A DNA stretch of 7,403 nucleotides, taken from NCBI GenBank assembly GCA_005793785.1, contig SXPW01000090.1:1-7403 (forward strand). The letters are read 5' to 3'. Each line of letters starts with the position of its first letter. Within the stretch, counting starts at the first letter, position 1. The notes below the pieces were generated by a model. It was not told the DNA's origin. It made no database searches and saw only the letters and a program-made list of their open reading frames with translations. This document shows positions 1 through 4,625 of the stretch, piece by piece. This DNA comes from Actinomycetota bacterium (GTDB lineage Bacteria > Actinomycetota > Acidimicrobiia > Acidimicrobiales > Ilumatobacteraceae). Made by a program: the position numbers and the translations under genes.

Positions 1-1
1 G

Positions 2-748
2 ACCGTCTGCAACATGTCCATCGACGCAGGCGCCCGAGCGGGCCTCGTCGCCCCCGACGACACCACCTTTGCCTACCTCGAAGGTCGACGGCACGCGCCA
101 CGCGGCGCCGCGTGGGAAGCGGCGCTCGACGATTGGCGAACGCTGCGCACCGATGACGGTGCCGCATTCGACACGAGCGTCGAGATCGATGCGACGACCC
201 TCACTCCGCACGTCACCTGGGGAACAAATCCCGCCCAGGTGGTGTCGATCGACGGAAACGTTCCGTCACCCGACGAATTCGGAGACGCCACCACCCGCGA
301 CAACGTCTCCCGCGCACTGCACTACATGGGACTCAACGCCGGTGCACGCATCCGCGACATCCCCGTCGACACCGTGTTCATCGGCTCGTGCACGAACAGC
401 AGGATCGAGGACTTGCGCGCCGCCGCCGAGGTGGCCAAGGGACGATCGGTGAAGGTGAAGCGGGCAATGGTGGTGCCGGGCAGTCACGCGGTGAAACAGC
501 AGGCCGAACGCGAGGGCCTCGACCGCATCTTTATCGAGGCCGGATTCGACTGGCGCGACCCCGGGTGTTCGATGTGTTTGGCGATGAACCCCGACAAGCT
601 CGCCCCGCAGGAACGCGCCGCCAGCACGAGCAACCGCAACTTCGAAGGACGCCAAGGTCGCGGCGGTCGCACGCACCTCGTGTCACCCGCCGTCGCCGCC
701 GCCACCGCGCTCTCCGGACACTTCGCCACGCCGCAGGACCTCGCATGA
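2..748 (+). CDS. leuC: 3-isopropylmalate dehydratase large subunit LeuC, C-terminal half (5' end outside window)
   Basis: This is the catalytic, iron-sulphur-carrying subunit of isopropylmalate isomerase. With LeuD it converts 2-isopropylmalate to 3-isopropylmalate in cytosolic leucine synthesis. Reading is open from the first complete codon (TVCNMSIDAGARAG, a conserved LeuC/aconitase segment), so the gene begins upstream and the ATG at 14 is internal. About 248 residues are present, roughly the C-terminal half of a family usually near 470. The three expected [4Fe-4S] ligands are visible: Cys in SCTNSR (codon 389-391) and both Cys of GCSMC (566-568, 575-577). The STSNRNFEGRQG substrate-binding motif follows at about 623-658. 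The stop overlaps the leuD start as ATGA, so the two subunits are translationally coupled. No damage is seen in the visible part. The identification is firm; only the missing N-terminal half is unknown. Confidence 0.96.
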   Translation, partial: TVCNMSIDAGARAGLVAPDDTTFAYLEGRRHAPRGAAWEAALDDWRTLRTDDGAAFDTSVEIDATTLTPHVTWGTNPAQVVSIDGNVPSPDEFGDATTRDNVSRALHYMGLNAGARIRDIPVDTVFIGSCTNSRIEDLRAAAEVAKGRSVKVKRAMVVPGSHAVKQQAEREGLDRIFIEAGFDWRDPGCSMCLAMNPDKLAPQERAASTSNRNFEGRQGRGGRTHLVSPAVAAATALSGHFATPQDLA

Positions 749-1335
749 AACAAGTTCGAGTCGTCTCGGGTAGGGCCGTGCCGCTCAAGCGCAGCGACGT
801 CGACACGGACCAGATCATTCCGGCCGAGTGGTTGAAGCGCGTCGAGCGAACCGGCTTCGAGAAGGGTTTGTTCTCCACCTGGCGCGACGACCGCAACTTC
901 GTGCTCAACGACGAGCGCTACGCGGGTGCGAGCATCCTCGTTGCCGGTCCGTCATTCGGCGTGGGCTCCTCGCGCGAACATGCCGTGTGGGCACTGCAGC
1001 AGTACGGCTTCGACGTGGTGATCGCCCCGAGTTTCAGCGACATCTTCCGCAACAACTGCACGAAGAATGGTCTGGTGCCGGTCGTACTCGACGCCTCGAT
1101 CGTCGAGACATTGTGGACCGTGATCGAAAGGGACCCCTCGACCGAGATCACGGTCGACGTGGAACGACTCGTCGTGGAGGTTCCCGCCGCGGGTGCCCGT
1201 CATCCCTTCGTGCTCGACGCGTCCACTCAGGAGCGATTCACGCACGGCCTCGACGACATCGGCATCACGCTCTCGCACGACTCCGCGATCGGCGACTACG
1301 AGCGTCGCCGTCCCACCTGGCTCACGTCGCGCTGA
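745..1335 (+). CDS. leuD: 3-isopropylmalate dehydratase small subunit LeuD
   Basis: This 196-residue protein is the swivelling substrate-recognition subunit that pairs with LeuC. Its length is close to the family's usual 200. Visible signatures are DVDTDQIIP (residues 18-26), the phosphate/substrate loop GPSFGVGSSREHA (68-80) and FSDIFRNNCTKNG (97-109). The third position of the loop is Ser where enterobacterial proteins have Asn; I believe this site varies in actinobacteria. The ATG at 745 was chosen because it overlaps the leuC stop (ATGA), has CAGGA at 734-738 as a ribosome binding site 6 nt upstream, and gives the usual N-terminus. The same frame stays open far upstream inside leuC, but that is a shadow of leuC. 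The gene ends 13 nt before the stop codon of the convergent helicase gene, so leuCD is the end of its operon on this side. Confidence 0.96.
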   Translation: MKQVRVVSGRAVPLKRSDVDTDQIIPAEWLKRVERTGFEKGLFSTWRDDRNFVLNDERYAGASILVAGPSFGVGSSREHAVWALQQYGFDVVIAPSFSDIFRNNCTKNGLVPVVLDASIVETLWTVIERDPSTEITVDVERLVVEVPAAGARHPFVLDASTQERFTHGLDDIGITLSHDSAIGDYERRRPTWLTSR

Positions 1336-1348
1336 GCGACGGCGGAAT

Positions 1349-2524
1349 TCAGGCGATGGTCGGCGTCAGAAAACTCGCCAGATCGGCGAGTCGTTTGTCG
1401 TTGGAGAACACCTCGATTGGTGGCTGCGGTTCGAGGCGCAACCCGCGTTGGATGATGCGGCACGTCGTGTGTTGGTTGTACTCCGCCAGGGAAATTGCCC
1501 AGCCATCGCGTCCTGCGCGGGCCGTACGACCGGAGCGATGGAGATAGGTCTTCACGTCGATCGGCGGTTCGTAATGGATGACCGCCGCAACGTCGTCGAT
1601 GTCGATGCCGCGAGCCGCCACGTCGGTCGCCACCAACAGGTTGAGCGTGCCGTCGGCGAACTTGGAAAGTGACCGTTCGCGTGCTGCCTGCGACATGTCC
1701 CCGTGCAACGCCGACGCCTTGACGCCGAGCTTCTGCAGCGACTCCTCCACCTTGTCGCAGAGTCGTTTCGTGTCGCAAAACACCACCGTCTTGCCTGCCC
1801 CCGCTGCCACCGCCGCAACGACGCGGTCCTTGTCCATGCGGTGGACCGCCAGGAACAGGTGTCGCATCGTCCCCACGGTGGCCGTCGGGGCGTCGATGGA
1901 TACCTCGCGCGGATCGTTCATGTACCGGCGCACCAGGTTGCCGACCTGACCGTCGAGCGTCGCGGAGAACAACATGGTTTGGTGCGGTCCCGTCACGTGG
2001 CGAAGCACCCACTCCACCTGCGGCATGAATCCCTCGTCGGCCATTCGGTCTGCTTCGTCGATCACGACGACCTGCACCTCACTGAGCGCGAGCTCCCCTG
2101 CCTTCAGCAGGTCGATGAGGCGCAATGGCGTGGCGACCACGATCTCGACACCGGCAGCCAGGCTGGCGATCTGGTCGTCGCGCGAGGCGCCCCCGTACAC
2201 CGCCAGCACCCGTCGTGCACAGTGCTTACCGATGGGTTCGAGCACCTCGGCCACCTGCAGGGCCAACTCACGGGTGGGTACGAGCACCAAGCCACGCGGT
2301 GCGCGCGGTCGACTCGCGGCATCGGTGCGAGCCAACATCGGCACACCGAACGCCAGGGTCTTGCCCGACCCCGTGCGGGCCCGTCCACAAAGGTCGACGC
2401 CGGTGAGCGCGACGGGAATCGCCTCGGTCTGGATCGCAAACGGCGAAGTGAATCCAGCCGCAGCGAGGCCGGAATCGACGTGGGCTGGAACGCCGAGTGC
2501 GGCGAACTCGGTGGACTGCGACAT
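1349..2524 (-). CDS. DEAD-box ATP-dependent RNA helicase, minimal two-domain form
   Basis: A 391-residue DEAD-box helicase that should unwind short RNA duplexes using ATP, for example in ribosome assembly, mRNA turnover or cold adaptation. Motifs in order: Q motif with F25 and PFAIQTEAIP (28-37); Walker A ARTGSGKT (49-56); Ia PTRELALQ (83-90); GG (111-112); Ib TPLRL (132-136); DEAD (156-159); SAT (187-189); IV VVFCDTK (247-253); V ATDVAARGID (299-308); VI HRSGRTARAG (329-338). The protein stops about 50 residues after motif VI, so it is only the two RecA-like domains, without the basic or RNA-binding tail of RhlE, CsdA or DbpA types. The one unusual residue is Leu134 in motif Ib, where Gly is nearly invariant (TPGRL). 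The start ATG (complement 2522-2524) gives a normal N-terminus, with only a weak GAAGAG ribosome site upstream. It is transcribed divergently from the hss unit. Which DEAD-box subgroup it belongs to cannot be decided, so no symbol is given. Confidence 0.95.
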   Translation of the reverse strand: MSQSTEFAALGVPAHVDSGLAAAGFTSPFAIQTEAIPVALTGVDLCGRARTGSGKTLAFGVPMLARTDAASRPRAPRGLVLVPTRELALQVAEVLEPIGKHCARRVLAVYGGASRDDQIASLAAGVEIVVATPLRLIDLLKAGELALSEVQVVVIDEADRMADEGFMPQVEWVLRHVTGPHQTMLFSATLDGQVGNLVRRYMNDPREVSIDAPTATVGTMRHLFLAVHRMDKDRVVAAVAAGAGKTVVFCDTKRLCDKVEESLQKLGVKASALHGDMSQAARERSLSKFADGTLNLLVATDVAARGIDIDDVAAVIHYEPPIDVKTYLHRSGRTARAGRDGWAISLAEYNQHTTCRIIQRGLRLEPQPPIEVFSNDKRLADLASFLTPTIA

Positions 2525-2551
2525 GCTCTTCGTTCACGCTACTTGTGGGGT

Positions 2552-2570
2552 GTCGTCACACTGCGACGAC
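2552..2570. repeat. Imperfect 19-bp palindrome upstream of the helicase
   Basis: The sequence GTCGTCACACTGCGACGAC reads as a palindrome about the C at 2561, with eight of nine pairs matching and one A/C mismatch. It lies 28-46 nt before the helicase start. It could be an operator or, on the minus strand, a hairpin in the helicase 5' leader. No T-run follows on either strand, so it is not a terminator. Confidence 0.5.
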
Positions 2571-2571
2571 G

Positions 2572-2586
2572 CCGTTCGATGAACGG
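2572..2586. repeat. 15-bp perfect inverted repeat, CCGTTC-N3-GAACGG
   Basis: Perfect 6-bp arms (2572-2577 and 2581-2586) surround the triplet GAT. The repeat sits one base from the 2552-2570 palindrome, so the helicase gene is preceded by two adjacent dyads within 35 bp. Either protein binding or two consecutive hairpins in the helicase mRNA leader would fit. The arm order (GTTC then GAAC) is opposite to the actinobacterial LexA box. Confidence 0.45.
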
Positions 2587-2619
2587 ACGGTGACGTGCTC
2601 CATAGTGCTCTTCGGGAAG

Positions 2620-2637
2620 ACTGACTCGTGAGTCAGT
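2620..2637. promoter_or_regulatory. 18-bp perfect palindrome, candidate operator of the hss unit
   Basis: ACTGACTCGTGAGTCAGT has perfect 8-bp arms around a central GT. It lies just upstream of the proposed -35 hexamer (2659-2664) of the hss unit and shares its CTGAC/GTCAG half-sites with the dyad at 2643-2654. The dyad centres are 20 bp apart, about two helical turns, so two dimers could bind the same DNA face. The size suits a dimeric helix-turn-helix regulator of TetR or GntR type, but the regulator is not identified. The divergent position means it could also act on the helicase. Confidence 0.6.
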
Positions 2638-2642
2638 ATCGG

Positions 2643-2654
2643 CTGACAAGTCAG
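2643..2654. promoter_or_regulatory. 12-bp palindrome CTGAC-AA-GTCAG, second candidate operator site
   Basis: Perfect 5-bp arms around AA repeat the half-sites of the dyad at 2620-2637. A further CTGAC stands alone at 2665-2669, directly after the proposed -35. The three CTGAC copies start at 2621, 2643 and 2665, an exact 22-bp period. Confidence 0.55.
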
Positions 2655-2658
2655 ACAG

Positions 2659-2687
2659 TAGACGCTGACGATGTTTCTCGCTATGGT
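2659..2687 (+). promoter_or_regulatory. Candidate promoter of the small ORF-hss unit
   Basis: TAGACG (2659-2664) and TATGGT (2682-2687) are separated by 17 bp, and each matches four of six positions of the sigma-70 family consensus. Transcription would start near 2693-2695, giving a leader of about 28 nt before the ATG at 2722. The palindromes at 2620-2654 touch the upstream edge and a third half-site lies in the spacer, which fits a regulated promoter. Confidence 0.45.
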
Positions 2688-2707
2688 GCTACTTCGGTAT
2701 TGACGCC

Positions 2708-2715
2708 AGGGAGGT
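2708..2715 (+). promoter_or_regulatory. Strong Shine-Dalgarno site of the small ORF
   Basis: AGGGAGGT ends seven nucleotides or fewer before the ATG at 2722. It is the best ribosome binding site in the window and the main reason to accept the 67-codon ORF as translated. The hss gene that follows has nothing comparable. Confidence 0.75.
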
Positions 2716-2721
2716 GTACTC

Positions 2722-2925
2722 ATGACAAGAACCACGACTGCACGGCAGAGCGCGACTGGTCGCAACATCGTGCTGCATGACATTCACTCCGGGCGCAAGG
2801 GTCCGGCTTACGACTGGCAGGCCGTGTTGATTCCGAGTGACACCGTTTTCGAAGCGTCGCTGCAGATGATCCTGGCCACGCCGGCCATTTCCGGACGAAA
2901 CCGCAAGTCTCGCCGCCGTTCATGA
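2722..2925 (+). CDS. Unrecognised 67-residue basic protein or coupling ORF upstream of hss
   Basis: I do not recognise this protein. It is polar, with a Thr/Arg-rich start (MTRTTTARQ), a central part containing YDWQAVLIPSDTVFEASLQM and an arginine-rich end (GRNRKSRRRS). There is no signal peptide, membrane segment or metal motif. Support for translation is positional. A strong AGGGAGGT site lies at ideal distance from the ATG, a promoter-like pair lies upstream, and its TGA overlaps the hss ATG as ATGA. Hss has no SD and no other in-frame start back to the stop at 2838-2840, so hss translation most likely depends on ribosomes finishing this ORF. It may be a small partner protein or a regulatory leader whose translation sets hss output. 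The basic tail makes a polyamine-sensitive role conceivable but unproven. G/C-ending codons appear somewhat less frequent than in the larger genes. Confidence 0.65.
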   Translation: MTRTTTARQSATGRNIVLHDIHSGRKGPAYDWQAVLIPSDTVFEASLQMILATPAISGRNRKSRRRS

Positions 2926-4421
2926 TCAACGACCTCTCGAAGGTCGGAGCGCATCGACCACGTCGCCTCCTGATGCTGGGCTGCGGCTCGGTGGCACAGG
3001 CCACGATTCCCCTGCTCATCCGTGACGTCAAACTGGCGCCCGCCAGCATCACCGTGGTCGACTTCGTCGACAATCGCGGGCGAATCGCCGACGCAATCGC
3101 CGCCGGAGTCAACTACGAGCAGGGTCGGGTGACGAAGGAAAATCTCGACGAGTTCCTGTCGGCGCGAGTCGGCAATGGCGACGTCATCCTCGATCTCGCT
3201 TGGAACATCGACTGTCCCACCATCCTCACCTGGTGTCGCGACCACGGCGTGCGGTATCTGAACACCAGCGTGGAATTGTGGGACCCGTACTACGACATGC
3301 ACAACACGCACCCGCTCGAACGAACGCTCTACGTACGACACCAGGGTTTGCGCCGCATGATCGAGTCGTGGCCGGACAACAACGGTCCCTCGGCGGTGCT
3401 CGAACACGGTGCGAATCCCGGTTTGGTGAGCCACTTCGCCAAGCGGGCCCTCACGGAGATTGCAACTGCGCTGCTGAAGGACAAGAAGGCCGGGGATCGG
3501 GCCAAGTTCATCGAGGGCGCACTGGCCGAGGGTCGATTCAACACCCTGGCCATGCTGACTGGCACCAAGGTCATCCACATCAGCGAGCGTGACACCCAGA
3601 TCACCAGCGCACCGAAACGAGTCGATGAATTCGTCAATACGTGGTCGATCGAGGGCTTCTACGAAGAGGGCGTAGCGCCGGCGGAACTCGGTTGGGGAAC
3701 CCACGAGCGTTGGCTGCCACACAATGCCCACGTGCACGACGACGATGGTCCGTGCAATCAGATTGCCCTCGCCCAACCCGGCATGGAAACCTGGGTGCGC
3801 TCGTGGGTACCGTGCGGAGAAATCCTCGGGATGATCATTCGCCACGGCGAGGCCTACACGATGAGCGACCACCTCACCGTCTGGAACGAGGACGGCACCG
3901 CCAAGTACCGGCCGACCGTGCACTACTCGTACTGCCCCACCGACGCCGCAATCATGAGTGTGCAGGAATTGCGCATGCGTAATTGGAAGATGCAGTCGCA
4001 GCAACGAATCCTCAACGACGAGATCGAATCGGGTCGCGACGAACTTGGCGTACTCCTCATGGGCCACGACTACAGGTCGTGGTGGACCGGCTCCCTCCTC
4101 AGCATCGACGAAGCGCGGGCGATCCTGCCCAATCAGAGCGCCACCACGCTGCAAGTGGCGGCTTCGGTGGTGGCTGCCACGTGCTGGATGTTCAACAACC
4201 CCAACGGCGGTGTACGGGTGCCCGACGACTTGCCGCACGACGAGGTCCTCAAGGTTGCCTACCCCTATCTCGGCACGTTCCAATCCGCCGCCGTGGACTG
4301 GGACCCGCTGCAACACCGCAACGACCTGTTTCCGGGATTCGGCAACGGCCCGACGCGGCTCGATCCCGCCGATCCGTGGCAGTTCGCGAACTTCCTCGTG
4401 CCGACACCGCGCGCGGTCTAA
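2922..4421 (+). CDS. hss: Homospermidine synthase, NAD+-dependent
   Basis: This 499-residue protein belongs to the bacterial homospermidine synthase family (usually about 475-490 residues). It joins two putrescines, or spermidine and putrescine, into sym-homospermidine with release of ammonia (or diaminopropane), using NAD+ as a recycled cofactor. An N-terminal Rossmann motif, LMLGCGSVAQATIPLL, is at residues 17-32 and NTSVELW at 114-120. EHGANPGLVSHFAKRAL at 161-177, NTWSIEGF (239-246) and AELGWGTHE (254-262) are family hallmarks around the active site. RSWVPCGEILGMIIRHGE (293-310), DELGVLLMGHD (373-383) and the Asn/Pro-rich NNPNGGV (425-431) follow. Related saccharopine dehydrogenase-like enzymes share the fold but lack these hallmarks. 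The ATG at 2922 is the only possible start in its open frame, overlaps the TGA of the small ORF and has no SD, pointing to translational coupling. No ornithine or arginine decarboxylase is nearby to supply putrescine. Actual substrate preference cannot be read from sequence. Confidence 0.9.
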   Translation: MINDLSKVGAHRPRRLLMLGCGSVAQATIPLLIRDVKLAPASITVVDFVDNRGRIADAIAAGVNYEQGRVTKENLDEFLSARVGNGDVILDLAWNIDCPTILTWCRDHGVRYLNTSVELWDPYYDMHNTHPLERTLYVRHQGLRRMIESWPDNNGPSAVLEHGANPGLVSHFAKRALTEIATALLKDKKAGDRAKFIEGALAEGRFNTLAMLTGTKVIHISERDTQITSAPKRVDEFVNTWSIEGFYEEGVAPAELGWGTHERWLPHNAHVHDDDGPCNQIALAQPGMETWVRSWVPCGEILGMIIRHGEAYTMSDHLTVWNEDGTAKYRPTVHYSYCPTDAAIMSVQELRMRNWKMQSQQRILNDEIESGRDELGVLLMGHDYRSWWTGSLLSIDEARAILPNQSATTLQVAASVVAATCWMFNNPNGGVRVPDDLPHDEVLKVAYPYLGTFQSAAVDWDPLQHRNDLFPGFGNGPTRLDPADPWQFANFLVPTPRAV

Positions 4422-4431
4422 CCCCATCCCT

Positions 4432-4449
4432 CGTCGCCGAGTGGCGACG
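4432..4449 (+). repeat. GC-rich stem-loop just after hss
   Basis: CGTCGCC (4432-4438) and GGCGACG (4443-4449) form a perfect 7-bp stem with a GAGT loop, 10 nt after the hss stop. No U-run follows, so it is not a canonical intrinsic terminator. It may protect the hss mRNA 3' end or assist termination. It also occupies the place where a -35 for the leu leader promoter would be. Confidence 0.5.
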
Positions 4450-4454
4450 GACCG

Positions 4455-4460
4455 ATACGC
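4455..4460 (+). promoter_or_regulatory. Candidate -10 element of the leuA leader
   Basis: TACGCT fits the actinobacterial TANNNT form of the -10 hexamer. Transcription would start around 4466-4470, at or just before the leader-peptide ATG (4471), giving a leaderless or nearly leaderless transcript. This would explain why that ATG has no SD. No convincing -35 is visible 16-18 bp upstream (the area is the stem-loop at 4432-4449), so confidence is low. Read-through from hss is the alternative. Confidence 0.35.
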
Positions 4461-4470
4461 TCAACTTGCA

Positions 4471-4503
4471 ATGAACGGCGGCGCGATCCTCCTCCTTACC
4501 TAG
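4471..4503 (+). CDS. leuL: Leucine leader peptide of the leuA attenuator
   Basis: A ten-codon ORF encodes MNGGAILLLT and ends in TAG. Three consecutive leucine codons (CTC CTC CTT at 4489-4497), preceded by an isoleucine codon, form the sensor. Ribosomes pause here when charged tRNA-Leu is scarce. The peptide is followed at once by an 11-bp hairpin and then an intrinsic terminator, all upstream of leuA, which is the standard layout of an amino-acid attenuator. No SD precedes the ATG. The candidate -10 at 4455-4460 would start the RNA almost at the ATG, a habit common in actinobacterial leader peptides. The symbol leuL is given by analogy with other leucine leaders. The peptide itself is not expected to have a function after translation. 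Confidence 0.85.
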   Translation: MNGGAILLLT

Positions 4504-4532
4504 CGGCGTCGGCCGCAGTTCGCCGACGTCGC
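4503..4532 (+). promoter_or_regulatory. Leader hairpin A:B of the leuA attenuator
   Basis: GCGGCGTCGGC (4503-4513) pairs with GCCGACGTCGC (4522-4532) through 11 pairs including one G-U, with an 8-nt loop. It begins at the last base of the leader-peptide stop codon, so a ribosome on the stop would cover its 5' arm. It lies in the place of the pause or protector hairpin of classical attenuators. Confidence 0.75.
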
Positions 4533-4537
4533 GCACC

Positions 4538-4571
4538 AACTCCCGAGCCATACGGCCGGGAGTTTTTCTTT
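4538..4571 (+). terminator. Intrinsic terminator of the leuA attenuator
   Basis: CTCCCG plus GCC (4540-4549, with A4546 bulged) pairs with GGCCGGGAG (4554-4562) across an ATAC loop, and AA/TT pairs can extend the base. The U-rich tract TTTTTCTTT follows at 4563-4571. It lies 54 nt before leuA and after the leucine leader, so it should stop transcription when leucine is plentiful. Confidence 0.85.
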
Positions 4572-4625
4572 CTCCCCACCCAAGTCCGATCCACTTCTTT
4601 CCACCACAACGAAAGCCCCGACACC

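Noticed and set aside
388..744. Upstream extension of the leuD frame to an ATG at 388
   Set aside because: The extension overlaps the conserved part of leuC and gives a low-complexity Arg-rich sequence. The leuD family begins at the ATG at 745, which has an SD and the ATGA overlap.
1336..1348. Search for a shared terminator between leuD and the helicase
   Set aside because: The 13 nt between the two stop codons hold no inverted repeat or T-run; nothing can be called.
2572..2586. CCGTTC-N3-GAACGG as a possible SOS (LexA) box
   Set aside because: Actinobacterial LexA boxes have GAAC before GTTC with four bases between. Here the order is reversed and the spacing is three.
2700..2705. TTGACG resembling a strong -35 hexamer before the small ORF
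   Set aside because: It lies 17 nt before the ATG at 2722, so any matching -10 would fall inside the coding region. No -10-like hexamer is found there.
2808..4427. Long open frame (539 codons) antisense to hss
   Set aside because: It mirrors hss almost exactly. The sense frame has clear family motifs, while the antisense translation has none. Long antisense frames are a by-product of GC-rich codon use.
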